Shown here piece after piece: positions 10,721 to 22,661 of a DNA stretch of 64,000 nucleotides. The stretch is taken from contig WFMF01000048.1 in NCBI GenBank assembly GCA_011033025.1, positions 1 to 64,000 on the forward strand, given 5' to 3'. Source of the DNA: Beroe forskalii (lineage: Eukaryota; Ctenophora; Nuda; Beroida; Beroidae). The notes under the pieces are model-generated. The model was not told where the DNA came from. It did no database searches and saw nothing but the letters and a program-made list of their open reading frames with translations. Each line of letters begins with the position of its first letter. The stretch's first letter is position 1. The position numbers and the translations under genes are program-made.

Positions 10721-13700
10721 GGCAAATGTAAAGTTCTGCGCAAGGCTTAACTGAGCGCAAATTTGCGCTCATTTGCGCTCGTTAGCGCTCAAATTAGGGA
10801 AATTTTGCGCTCGTTAGCGCTCGTTAGCGCTCGTTAGCGCTCATTTGCGCTCCGGAGCCTCAAAAATGACTGAGCGCAAATGAGCGCAAAATTTTGCGCT
10901 CATACGTGCTCGTCATCGCTCATATGTGCTCATTAACGCTCGTTAGCGTCCATTTTGCGCCCACTTTGCGCCCATTTTGCGCTCAGAGCGCTAACGAGCG
11001 CAAAATGATCCCTGGAAAAATGTCTTTTTTTGCGCTCAGATGCGCTCATTTGCGCTCAGCCATACTGAGCGCAATTTTGCGCTCATTAGCGCTCATTAGC
11101 GCCCATAAGCGCCCGTTAGCGCTCAGTTGCGCTTATTGCCGATTTGCGCCCAGATGCGCTCAATTGCGCTCAGTTTCACCACACCTCAGCAATTTTGCGC
11201 CCATTTTGCGCTCAGCCTTTCTGAGCGCAAATGAGCGCTAACGAGCGCAAAAATTTTGCGCCCATTTGCGCTCGTATGTGCTCATTTGCGCTCGGAAGCG
11301 CTCATATGCGCTCGGAAGCGCTCATTTGCGCTCGGAAGCGCTCATTTGCGCTCGGAAGCGCTCATTTGCGTTCGAAAGCGCTCATTAGCGCCCATAAGCG
11401 CCCGTTAGCGCTCAGTTGCGCTTATTGCCGATTTGCGCCCAGATGCGCTCAATTGCGCTCAGTTTCACCACACCTCAGCAATTTTGCGCCCATTTTGCGC
11501 CCATTTTGCGCTCAGCCTTTCTGAGCGCAAATGAGCGCTAACGAGCGCAAAAATTTTGCGCCCATTTGCGCTCGTAAGTGCTCATTTGCGCTCGGAAGCG
11601 CTCATATGCGCTCGGAAGCGCTCATTTGCGTTCGAAAGCGCTCATTTGCGCTCGAATGCGTTCATTTGCGCTCGGAAGCGCTCATTTGCGCCCAGTTATT
11701 AGAGGCTTACGTTTCTGAGCCGGCATAGGTGTCTTGTACTAGCACATGTTGCGTGAAGGGCGCAGCTCACAAGCCACGAACCGTCGAAACATAGGTCTTG
11801 CTTGTTGTTTCACGTGCGAACAGAGAACTGCACACGTCACAGATGTTTGCAAGCATGGGCATATAAATATGAAAGCCGAGCATTGTTATTGAGCAAGGCT
11901 GAAGGCAATCTGAATCAGTGTCACAATAAAAGTCGCGGCTCACAGTGCAGACTACCCTTCTCTGCCGTGGTTGCTAGGCAACATGAACAATGTCATGTCA
12001 CGTGACTATATACTAATCCAGTGCCTACCACAGGTTCGAAGTCGACCACAGGTTCGAAGTAGTTTCCTACGAGTCGTGTTGCAAAAAATGTGCGTGCGGT
12101 GGAGGGACGGAGGGTAGCCCTGACCCCTTATCTTCAAAGCGCTAGATGCGATGCGCTTAATCATATTTTCTGGGTGACGTCATAGATTATGAAGGCTTCT
12201 GTTTTCTCTAACCAGGGGCGTCGCGCCGCGCATTCTTTGCACAAAACCAGGGTCATGGTATTGGTTGCCTGGTGATAGGATTTTACCCTCCGCCGCGCGC
12301 CATTTTTTTCTGCAACACGACCCTCCAAATTTCCGAGTGTTGCGCGCTAGGGATGGGTGAAATCCATTTAAATTAAGTGATACCAGACGTGCAGACCCGC
12401 TGATGCAGCCGCTGACTGAGCGGTGCGCGGCGCGTCGCTCAGAAGGGTCTTTCATCGATACTGATCGATAGAGACAAGGTCATGGTTAGGGCAACTGCAA
12501 ATGCAAGCGCCTCGACGGACGTTGCCCGTCCATTTCTTCTGACTGGATGGCTCCCGTTTATATGGGAGACTAGACCAAACTGAATATGGGCTAGTCTCCA
12601 TAAAATTATAAACGGGAGCTTGCCCTAACCATGACTCTGGTTTTGTGCGCGGCGTGACGCCCCTGGTTTTGGGGAAACAGAATGCAGAAGCCTGGTGCGT
12701 CTCTCATGTAAACAGGAGCCTTCATTATCTATGACAATGACGTCACTCAGAAAAATATAATTAAGCGCATCTGGCGCTTTAAGCATTAAGGTTATGATTC
12801 TGGTTAGGTTCAGGATTTGTTAGGTTCAGGGTTAGTTTACTGTTAGGGTTTTGGTTAGGGCAATGGTTAGGTTTAGGATACAGAAAAATTGACGTTTAGA
12901 TCTGTGACGTCACTCAGAGCCGTTTATATGGGAGACATACCAGAAGCCTTCATTATCTAATTCCATGAGTAACACGTGTCACCCAGAAAACAAAATTAAA
13001 ATTAAGCGCATCGCATCTTATACCCGCAACGTTCCACATTTGACTATTTCAGTTTGACCGATGGTCACATTTGCGCTTTCGCCATTTGACCAGTTGGCAA
13101 CCCAGTCAGAATAAATAGATGGGCAACGACCTTGTCCGATAACGTCCGTTGACAAAACGACCCTCCAAATTTTGCCTCCAGATTAGTGTCCCATATAATT
13201 TTGTCAGACGTTGTCTGAAATGTCTGACCCCTTCGCCTTCGGTCAGACAACGTCTGACAAATATAATTGGAGCGCCCGCGCCTTCATCATCTATGACAAA
13301 CACGTCACTCGGAAAAATATAGTTATTAATTAAGCGCATCTGCCATCCAACGCTTTAAAGGCCAGGGAGCCCTAACCAAAACCAGGACTCTGGTTTTGCG
13401 CACAGAGTGCGTGGCAAGCGACTTAGCGACGCCCCTGGTTACTGGTTTGGGGAAGGCCAGGGTTAGGATCGTGATTAGGGCCATGATTTGTTAGGTTTAG
13501 GGTAAGGGTGATATGAGAATCAGCGACCGACGCTGAATTCTCGTGATGCCGAGGTCTGTCTACGGCCGACAAGGGGACTGGCAACGCTTTGCCCTAACCT
13601 GCTAACCAGGACCCTGGTTTTGCGACGCCCCTGGTTAGGGGAAGGCAACGCCAGACATTCAGACAAATTGGGATATTTGAAGTTAGTGCCGCGCATTAAA

Positions 13701-14734
13701 AATAATAAATATGAATCTATACCCAACTGCCGTTATCGGCACTGGATAGTCACGTGTCATGCATCAATCGACATTGTAAAATTTCATAGCAACCACTGCA
13801 GAAAACGAATAGCCCGCACTTGGCACTGCGAGCCGCAATTCGTTATGTGATTGCCTAACTCTGCTTTCTAAACCTCTTGCAATTGCATAAGTTCTTTGAC
13901 GTTTCGAGGAAGCAAAGAATGAATGTATAATATAAACCCCTGAATCCCTGATTCGATGCTTCGTGGCATGTGAGCTCCGCAAGCCAGCTGCCAGCACCTG
14001 ACACCTATTCCGGCTCAGGAACGTAAGTCTCTAATAACTGGGCGCAAATGAGCGCAAATGAGCGCTAATGAGCGCTAATGAGCGCAATTAAGCGCTAATG
14101 AGCGTAATTGAGCGCTAATGAGCGCAATTAAGCGCTAATGAGCGCAATTGGGCGCTAATGAGCGCACTTAAGCGCAACTGAGCGCAAATGAGTATAAGAA
14201 AGTTTTATTTTTTGTAAAATAGCTACAACTGAGCGCAGCTGATCGGAATTGAGCGCAACTGAGCACAAAATTGAAATTATTTGCGCTCAGCACAACTGAG
14301 CGCAAAATTGAAAATTTGCGCTCAGTTGTTCTGAGCGCATATGAGCGCAAATGAGCGCAAAATAATTTGCGCTCAGTAAAACTGAGCGCAAAATGCAAAA
14401 ATTTGCGCTCGTTAGCGCTCATTTTCAAATTCTGTAAATTTTGCGCTCGTTAGCGCTCTGAGCGCGAAATGGGCGCAAAGTGGGCGCAAAATGGGCGCTA
14501 ACGAGCGTTAATGAGCACATATGAGCGATGACGAGCATATATGAGCGCAAAATTTTTGCGCTCATTTGCGCTCAGTTATTTTCGAGGCTCTAGAGCGCTA
14601 ATGGGCGCTAACGAGCGGTAATGAGCGCTAACGAGCGCAAAATTTTGCGCTCGTTAGCGCTCGTTAGCAATCATATGTGGTCAATTGTGCTCATTTGCGC
14701 TCAGTTAAGCCTTGCGCTATACTTTACATTTGCC
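10721..14734. mobile_element. Foldback-type element with tandem-repeat arms
   Basis: Left outer sequence GGCAAATGTAAAG followed by GCGCAAGGCTTAACTGAGCG is mirrored at the right end (about 14690-14734). The arms (10754-11700 and 14036-14710) are dense arrays of about 10-bp units, GCGCTCATTT or GCGCTCGTTA on the left and the inverse on the right. The arm-loop junctions are also inverted copies of each other: 11697-11740 matches 14000-14036 with few differences. This architecture, long inverted arms made of short tandem repeats around a unique loop, is that of Foldback/TU-type elements in flies and sea urchins. No transposase is visible in the loop. Confidence 0.8.
11741..13999. other. Loop of the foldback element, GC-rich repeats
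   Basis: The loop is more GC-rich than its surroundings. It carries inverted short blocks (TGACGTCAC with GAAAAATATA near 12175, 12740 and 13300), TCAGACGTTGTCTGA-type palindromes near 13205-13260, and degenerate telomere-like GGTTAGGG words near 12780-12870 and 13440-13510. Blocks around 12290-12390 recur inverted at 59490-59580. No coding frame is convincing. Confidence 0.55.
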
Positions 14735-14799
14735 AGGGTGAACCCCCCTCCCCCCAGGCCTTAAAGGGAAAAGCCAAAAGGAAGAAAAGCAAATCGTAC

Positions 14800-17700
14800 C
14801 TTCCAGAGTCCAATATAGACGGCAGTCTCTTGTATGTCTTTACAACAAACTTTTCTATTAGTTGATCCAGAGAAGTACTGTCTGATTGGCATAGTCGATC
14901 AAGTTGCTCGCCACAGCCGTGCATCTGATAAATTTACATGGTTACCATGGTAACCATATTGCCATAGCAACGAGTAGATCTATACATAGTTAGCCTGGGC
15001 TAACTATGTTAGCCTCACTGGGCTTATCTTAAGTTAGATTTCACAGTAAAAACTAAGGATCATAGTACCGGAAATTATGCAATTCCAGGAATATATAAAG
15101 CCATAGATCACGTAATCCAATGACATCATAAGTACATACGGTACGAACATAACAGATGAATTAAATTACGCGTATGCGCGCGCCTAATTTCCGAAAATCT
15201 GTTCAAAAACAGTACGTGTAGCCAAAAATAATCAATGTCGTTGGCGCGTTCCATGAACGTTGAATTACGCTGTCTCTTGTTTCGCCAAAACATCGCAAAT
15301 TCCACATACAAGGCGTCGAGACACGGATGAAAACAGCTTTGAAAGTATGAACAACAACAAAAAGTTACGTATTTGGGTAAGTCTTGCGCAAATACTCACA
15401 TCCGCGAGCAAGAAGAAAAGCAGTTGGTGAGTAAGTTGATAGTCCTCCGATTTCTCATTCGTCATTTGGGTGTAACAGTGCTGCGAAAGCTGGCACTTCT
15501 CTGTGTCTGGTGTAGGGGAAGGAGGTTAAAGGTTAATCATGACATCAGCAACGTTTAAACTTACCCATAGGATCCTATTATCGTCATGACATTGACCAAT
15601 CAGCGTGTTCAAAGTTCAAACTCAACCCGTGCGCTTAATGGTCTATGTCAATGCCGCTATTACCAACACACTGGTTACCCTTGTGCCATCTACTCATTAC
15701 CATAAGGCATTATCGCTTGATACTTTAACACTAAGGGATGGGCCTGAACCAGGGGATGAACCAAAAAACAAAAAAATTTCTTGGGAAACCCTGATTTTTT
15801 CCTCTTTTTTACCCACGGCTCGGCTTATTAAAAAGTTAAAAAGAAAACCAAAATTGAGTACGTTGCCTCGTTTGTGGGCACTTAAATCTCCTTGCTCGAT
15901 ACTATTTCAGTATGTCTCTTCTGAATTTAGAAGTTTTGATATCACTTTATCTTATTTTCAAAGTACATTTCTCGTTTTTAGCCCTAGTACTTACGCTAGT
16001 CCAAAAAGCTATCTTCCTTCGACATAAGAAATCTTCTAAATTCATCATGAAAATAGAAATGAACTACTTATCATACAACTAAATGAACTACTAAAGTACG
16101 AATACTGAAAGATTCATCTTCTGTCTTGCGCTGTGTCCGTTCTCCGTATTTCTAGTACAAATACAGTATCTCGACTGCACCGTTGGCGGTAATCTCGACA
16201 CTCCACATCGCATCTTGGTGCATGACATTCTTACGTGTCATGAGTCTGCTATACAGTCCGTTGTGTTTTCTGGAGTACGAATCCCTCACTATTCTGCACG
16301 TGGAAGTCCACCCGAAGCTGACACAGATATTGATGTCTTCTGCGTGGACATCTAAAAATATGTCGAGGATATCCATGTCATCTATTCTAGTCCCATGCAA
16401 AGATAGGACGATTTGCACACGGCAATACCGTACTTGACAGTGTCGTTCTACAGAATCCAGCTTTAAATCCCTATTATATTCTGAACAGTCGGGGGCATCA
16501 TATTTTGTTAGGAACAGAGCGCCCTCCTTTGGAAGGTTATGCGGGGTAATAGTGCCACTTTCAATTTCCTCTCTTTCGTCAGTTAGAACTAATTTATATG
16601 ACAGACCATTGTTATTTCGTACTCCAAAGCACGAAGTATCACTTGCGCAATTGTGGAGCAGATCTCTCCAATGGCTTGTTTTACCCGCATACACTTCTAT
16701 TACATACTCGTTTTCGTACTCGTTAGCGTAACTTAATGCGATATTGTATTGATCCTGTGAGATTTTTTCGTAACATATCCTGCTAAAGCTCAGTGTTTCA
16801 GCGGCTGCGGTCCCCAACAAACCCATGAGGACCAGGAACACCAGTACGTGGTGTACTGTTGTTGACTGAGAGCGAGCAATAAACAACATCAATCTGCTGC
16901 AATATTCGGGAACGAGAAATGCGTCAATGAACAGTAGTTCAGAAAAAGAAATGGTAAGATGCCACAATCTGAAAGATTCCTGAGTTCCTGTCATCGTGTG
17001 ACATTTTTTATTTATAAACTTATAATCCCTGATCGATATCATTGGGAACGAAGGTCTAAATGGGGACGACAAAATCTCACAGAATTTTGTGTCATTTTGT
17101 TTTTTTCATTTACAGAAGAAATTCTCAAAAACTCACTTTCGCTCCCTAGAAAATTCTACACTATTCATGTCATTCTATTTCCTCCCGTTCCCATATCTCA
17201 TAACATGATGTTATTTTTAGAGCTTCATGCACTGATTACGGTTAGGCATAATATGCTACTGAATATGATGTAGTCCTCTAATTTCCTCTCTTGTGTTCTA
17301 CTTGAGGCTCCCGACAATAAGTCTAGCGTTACCCCCGCGGTATCGCGCCGTTCCTAACTTTCCATACGTAAAGCTATGATATTAATGATTTTTGGAATCG
17401 GAGGATGTCTTTAATTAATCGAATTTGATGTTGTCCTCTTCTCACCTCGTTGCGAAAAAGTGGAGGTTCAACGTCATCAACTCAACACATCGTTCTATGA
17501 TAATTACAACATTTTATTAACCGCCGACTTTTGTTCTGTGGGCATATAAATCCTTGGCAGATATCGAGCTTGGTGTATCATAATAATGCCATGTAGTATT
17601 CAACCGCAATGAATAATTTCCTATGGAACTAGAGGGTAAATGCGAAAGGCTATGATGAGGATCAGCACCTTAAAATAATTGTGATAATTTCATACCATAT

Positions 17701-19614
17701 TCATAAATCATATGGCGCATTATGAAATCTAATTTTATCATGATAGGCCACAATTCGTTCATTGTGGCTGAAATGGACTGTGGAGCCATTGCTACCATTG
17801 TACATCAAAGCTTTGTTACTTTACACGTCGCCTTTTTTCGCACTTTACGGTATTATGAACATAAAACATTTTGCTAATTAATAAAAGTTAATTCAATTAG
17901 GACATCCTTTGAAATTTTTGGGGACGACCAATTAACAATGATATCGATCTGGGCTTATAATATCACATTTACAATGAGCTGGTTAGTTTGATTTAAACAC
18001 ATTTGTTTTGACTACTAGGACTTAGGAGGATGAATGAGGACGTTCGTCACGAACTTCACGAAAGTGCGTGTTAGTATTTAAGTACGTGAGTAAAAAAAAT
18101 AATTGTAGTTCGGAAAATGTTCTCTTACGAGGAAAACTCGCGAGTGAACTGAGCAAAATTTATTTTTCGTAACATTTTTGGAGGATTTAGTTCACCCCCT
18201 GCTAGAGGCTGGTTCGGTAACATCCCTTACTATAAACAAACAGTACCTACAGAAGTTCAATACACAAGCCCTAACATTCTAACAACCTAGAGTGGTCGAG
18301 CTTCTTGGATAGAGCTGATATGGCAAATAGCTGGAGAAGGGTAACAAGATGACTTCATGATCAATATAAGGACGAACACTGTAAGTTTAAAGCTCTCCCC
18401 CTAGTTTTGCTTACCTTTGGAGCCGACAATCTCCACCATACACCTGTCACTATCTGCTTCATCGTAGGTAGCGGGGTAGTGAGCGGGAGCAGCTTCGTGA
18501 GGCGGCAGGGGGGTCGGCAGATGACGGGGCGAGGGGTACCGAGCAGAGATGTGGTACTTCTGGGAAATGAGGGGCACGAAGGTATCGTAATACCTGAGGG
18601 GGTAGGAAGGGGTTATTGTAACGACAGAAGGGTACTGGAGGAGATGTTAATTTAGTATCGGTGTGAAAGTGCGGAATATGCACTTGTAACTCAATGTAAC
18701 TTGGACTGAGTCATAACATTACAAATTAGAAGTATTCATCATTCAATGCAACACTGACTGATCGTGTGATGGAAGCATGAATTTGCGAATGATTTCAAAT
18801 TCCAGGCTCTTAATCAGCATAATGAAATTTCCACTTACTGTATATGTCAAACTTACTGGCTTTTCGTTGTGGGCTTATCAAAGGCTATTTCAGACAACTT
18901 GTTGATTTTCTCTTGCAGCAGCTGAAGTCGTGAGTTGATGTCAGGGGGTCGTCGCTGTTGCGATCCAATTAGCACTGCGGTCTCTACTTCACCTGCAATA
19001 AAAAACAGTTGAATTATTTAAACGCGCCGTATTAAGTGAACTTATTAATTGAAAGCAAGATAATCCACGGCACCAAGTTATTGAAAATAAACCCTCATCG
19101 CCATTTGACACATACATTGACACCACTCGTCCCATTTTGTAATAGCTGTTATCGATTGGATTATTTCGTAAGCTTACTCGAGTATTCCTTACCGTTTCTA
19201 ACCTCCTCTACGACCTTACTAAAGTACTAACTTACTAAGTAAACTCTGTGTGTCTCGCAGATTTAATTTCCCGTGATTAGCTCGCATATAATGCAGAACC
19301 TAACAGAGTAAGAGCTCTGTCATTTTATGTTGGCCGAGATTCTATTTTTCTGATATACCTACATCAATACTACAACATATTATTATCAACTCCATGTGAA
19401 CTTCACCTTGAGCAACCCTGATGCTGAAGAGGAAGTCCACAATGAGGAGGTAGTGGTGAGCCTTAGCCCAGCTGATGACGTCATCAATAGCTGATATCGT
19501 CACTCTGACGTCATCAAACACATCGTAATCCTCCTCCTCCTCCTCCGGAGATTGGTGGGGAGCAGCGGAGACAGCAGAGAGAAGGAGTAGAATGAGAGGG
19601 AGGAATAGTTTCAT
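14800..19614 (-). CDS. C16orf89: C16orf89-like (UPF0764/DUF4735) secreted protein, five exons found, 3' end missing
   Basis: Exons: 19407-19614, 18857-18992, 18415-18593, 15400-15506 and 14800-14924, all with GT-AG sites. Phases 1, 2, 1, 0 and 2 join without breaking frame. The start at 19614 opens a signal peptide (MKLFLPLILLLLSAVSA), then an acidic stretch and a helical segment. Family-like features follow in order: DRCMVEIVGSK, CQLSQHC, an LTHQLLFFLLAD segment (typical family form is a Thr/Ser-His-Gln-Leu-Leu-Phe-Phe-Leu run), then HGCGEQL. Human C16orf89 is a secreted protein expressed in thyroid; its biochemical role is not known to me. After exon 5 (phase 2) the last part of the family domain is not found; the foldback element begins 66 bp beyond the donor. 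The gene could be truncated, or the last exons may be diverged or remote. Assignment is from memory of the family, without a search. Confidence 0.75.
14941..14971. promoter_or_regulatory. Pair of RFX X-box-like sites
   Basis: GTTACCATGGTAAC at 14941-14954 is a perfect palindrome matching the RFX X-box form. Three bases later ATTGCCATAGCAAC (14958-14971) matches all but the first base of the consensus. X-boxes bind RFX factors, which drive ciliary genes in animals. Here they lie in intron 4 of the C16orf89-like gene, 17 bases upstream of exon 5 in gene orientation, so a regulatory role is uncertain. Confidence 0.45.
15507..16151. other. Intron 3 of the C16orf89-like gene, distal part
   Basis: No exon seen on either strand. 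A plus-strand 140-residue frame at 15605-16027 lacks recognisable domains and I do not call it. Confidence 0.4.
16152..16889 (-). CDS. Single-exon secreted cysteine-containing protein, family unknown
   Basis: A 245-residue intronless frame. It could start further upstream at 17072, but the Met at 16889 is preferred because it is followed at once by a signal-type segment (HHVLVFLVLMGLLGTAAA). The mature part has about nine cysteines in scattered pairs, including CASDTSC, CQVRYC and CVSFGWTSTC, which suggests a disulfide-bonded extracellular domain, perhaps a beta sandwich. It contains no transmembrane stretch. It lies inside intron 3 of the C16orf89-like gene on the same strand, so it is either a nested gene or an alternative first exon of that locus. 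I do not recognise the family. Confidence 0.65.
   Translation of the reverse strand: MLFIARSQSTTVHHVLVFLVLMGLLGTAAAETLSFSRICYEKISQDQYNIALSYANEYENEYVIEVYAGKTSHWRDLLHNCASDTSCFGVRNNNGLSYKLVLTDEREEIESGTITPHNLPKEGALFLTKYDAPDCSEYNRDLKLDSVERHCQVRYCRVQIVLSLHGTRIDDMDILDIFLDVHAEDINICVSFGWTSTCRIVRDSYSRKHNGLYSRLMTRKNVMHQDAMWSVEITANGAVEILYLY
17073..18286. other. Intron 3 of the C16orf89-like gene, proximal part
   Basis: AT-rich sequence without exons that I can support. Confidence 0.4.
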
Positions 19615-19636
19615 CTATTGATAACTTTCAGGAGAA

Positions 19637-19712
19637 GGACGAGAGGAAGTCAGAGGAAGAGGTGTCAGACTCTCAGGAGTTTTCTTAGAGGAAGGGGTGT
19701 CAGACTCTCAGA
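19637..19712. repeat. Short direct repeat upstream of the C16orf89-like start
   Basis: GAAGGGGTGTCAGACTCTCA-like blocks occur twice about 40 bp apart in what should be the 5' UTR or promoter of the minus-strand gene. Confidence 0.5.
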
Positions 19713-20313
19713 GAAAGTTAGTACTTTAGTTGTGGGGTTCTTAGGTCTTCTCACTCATCATGGGGCATTTCACGCCATTCTAGCTGTGTAAAGGTGGAGG
19801 TTTAGTGTTTTATAACAGTGAAATTGGTTATTATACTAGTAAGAGTTATAACATCTAGATTCTTTCATTAAAAGTGCTTTCATAATATATAGCAATTATG
19901 AATTTCCGTTTAAATTGACCAACTTTATTTATATTGCCCAGGCTTTTATTATTTCTCTCATTTTACAGTCGAATGAACGACAGATTTATGAGCACTAGAA
20001 TAAATAATCAAATCTCTCAGACATAAATAATAGCTGAATCGATTTGACCTTAGACATAAAGTCCAGGTTTACAATTGGGTATTACAGTCGTATAATGAAG
20101 CTTTTGATAGAACTAATTGTGAGAAGCTTGTGACAATGAACAGGTAATTTACAGTTTAATTTTTAGACAAAGAAATTCTTCTTCACAAAAGACGGGTAAT
20201 TTAGCTTCACTGTCAGGTATGGAGAATAAAACCGCAAGAAAATCTCTCTATTCTCAATCCTGTAGATCTATAATTACCATACGTTTCAACGTTTAGCTAC
20301 CGTACTACTCAAC

Positions 20314-21958
20314 ATGATGCAAACACTTGTGATAGGAATTTTCTTCTTCGTACTTTGGTAAGTGTTCGTTGTGTCGTTCATTTTATTTCAATCTTGATCA
20401 ATGATCAGTCATAATTTCAAAAGAGCAAATCCGCTGATATGAAAATTATCTCAGATATAGAATATTCAAATGGTTCATCACGTGACATAACCTTGATCAC
20501 TAAGTTACTAATCATGATCATACTTTCAGTTCAAGTGCCCCCACTGATGGTAAGTACAGAACAGTACAAGTGTGAGTGTCAGAATAGTATTAGATATATC
20601 AGAAAATATCAAACTGATTACTCTTGTAACTATTTCAGACATTCAAAAAGTATTCGAATGCCTGATTATATGAGCTATCTTTGTAACAAATATTTGAGGA
20701 TTGAAATTTCCTATAAGTATTGTCCTTAACTGGAGGTTGAGACTGACTATTTTACTAGTGACTGTAGTTATAAATATGAATAGGAACTCATCATCAATAT
20801 TTCAGACTGTTTTGACCGGATTGGGGGTGAGAATTGCATCAAGTTCATCCAAGCAACTGATGGCTGCAACCCTGACGCTAGACAACACCGTTATGTGATG
20901 GCTGGCTGCAAGATGACTTGTGGAGGGTGTGAACAGAGTGCAGGTCAGCGCACAGTTCAATAAATGCTGAATGGGCCTTTCATAAATAATAAACCTTTCG
21001 ATAACCATAAACCTTTCATAAATCATAAACTTTTCATAAATCATAAACCTTTCAATAATCATAATCCTCGCAAGTATACCATGAAAGGGTTTGCTAGTAG
21101 GATCTACCTTCTCTAACTATGCAAGAAAAGCAAGATAGAGTAACGAAAATGCAAATCTTCAGAGTAATCAAGGCTACAAAATACCTCATTGAAAGTACCG
21201 CACTTGTGACAATTCAAGTGTCAAGTTATCAGAAAAATTCTGGATTATTCAATTTCTATTAAAATGTAATGAATATAGCTCTTCGAAGTGACAGGCTGAC
21301 AGCCCTAATTCATTCTACTAACAGTACGGATAGATTGGTTTTATAAGTGCAAGAAAGTCATCCAAAATCCACATGCCATTTAAAAAGCACATGTCATATC
21401 CCACAATACGCATTTAAACTCTACCAATGATTTAGCAATTTAGAAGCAATTTACAACTGCCATGAGATGCTACATAGATGCTGGATGACGTACAGCAGGT
21501 ACTTTACTTATGATGGGTAGCCTTTAAATTTATACGATTCACTCAGTCTTCAACCAATTAAACTATCAATTATAAAACTATCGGCACTCAGGAGAGGCTG
21601 TCGATTCATACCAAGTTCATAATATGAAGACTTAAAGGGATATTAGTGATGTCACCTGAAAACATAGTGATATAATAACACCTGGTCAACACACCTCAGA
21701 TGAAGTGATATAACACCTGAACACCTCTCAGATGTTTGAGTATTAGTGATTATAACACCTCGTCACACCCCAGATGTTGTGATAATAACACCTTGTCATA
21801 CCCCAGATGTTGTGCCCCCGTGCGAAGACCAGATAGGTAACTGCGGTGAAGTCATTGCCTTAGTGGCGGGTGGCTGTGACGGGGCCCAGGCTAAGTACGT
21901 TAGAGCAAACTGTGCTAAGTCCTGCGGAGGCTGCCAGGCAGTTGTGGAGGCTAAGTAA
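20314..21958 (+). CDS. Small secreted protein with two ShKT domains
   Basis: Four exons: 20314-20357, 20530-20549, 20806-20943 and 21807-21958. All introns are GT-AG and the frame is kept (phases 2, 1, 1), giving 117 residues. Exons 1 and 2 encode a short signal peptide. Exons 3 and 4 each encode one ShKT domain with the six-cysteine order C-x6-C-x(8-9)-C-x12-C-x3-C-x2-C, ending in the diagnostic Cys-Gly-Gly-Cys. ShKT modules are disulfide knots found in cnidarian channel-blocking peptides but also widely in secreted enzymes and matrix proteins of many animals. A two-domain secreted protein need not be a toxin, and I infer no activity. The 20-bp second exon is unusually small. The acceptor of exon 4 sits in a short tandem repeat (separate finding). 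Confidence 0.85.
20986..21066. repeat. Short tandem repeat in intron 3 of the ShKT gene
   Basis: About five degenerate units of ATAAACCTTTCATAAATC, lying just after the exon 3 donor. Confidence 0.75.
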
Positions 21959-22661
21959 GGTTAGTAGGGGAAGACTTCTACCACAGAATACGAGGCGGAA
22001 TGGTGATTTGACAGTTTTATCATGGGACTGTCAATGATAGACTCGATTTTTCTTCTTTATATCAAACTTCCTTTTATAAACTGTGATTTTCTTACTTCCT
22101 CAGAACAGTTTTATTACTGTTTCTGTTCCTCACAGAAAGTTCCTCATCAACTAGTAACTACTGCTTTTCAGAATGTGAAGACACTCTGGTACATTATACG
22201 AAGACGTTCCACTGAACACTACCCAGTCTTGGCCAACTTCTGCATGGAAGGACGGAAGGTCCTTAACATAGGATGATTGCCCAATAACTTTAGAACTGCA
22301 GGAAAAGATGCAGCTGATGCAAGGATTTCATTCTTTCATTGGTTGTTTGATAAATGCTAGTCTCGCACTGGGTGCGAAAAACGTATTTTATGTTTTTTTT
22401 TAATCTATATTCTAGATTTAGAGCTTAATTACTTCATTACGATTCAATTTGCTTTTGCAATGGAATATGGAAGTTTTTCTCAAGAAAACTATTTGATTTT
22501 AGGTTTAGAGACTAAATATTTCTCTCTAATTTGAGTGAGTTGACGAAAATTAAGCTTAGAAAGCTCAAAAGACGGTGTATTATTGATGGGGCTGCTGTTA
22601 TAAAGTTAAGTCTGTCCATCCCGCTTGAACTTTTTGAGGCAAAAAGGGGACAAAGAGTATA
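21959..22661. other. No gene seen
   Basis: AT-rich downstream region of the ShKT gene. The 84-residue frame at 22022-22276 shows no domain. Confidence 0.4.

Noticed and set aside
15605..16027. 140-residue plus-strand frame
   Set aside because: No domain, no signal peptide, lies in an intron of a minus-strand gene; probably chance.
18287..18330. Alternative last exon for the C16orf89-like gene on the minus strand (good acceptor, in-frame stop)
   Set aside because: It joins in frame from exon 3 but lacks the family's second cysteine and the LTHQ segment, which the exon at 15400-15506 supplies in the right phase. Could be a minor isoform, but not called.
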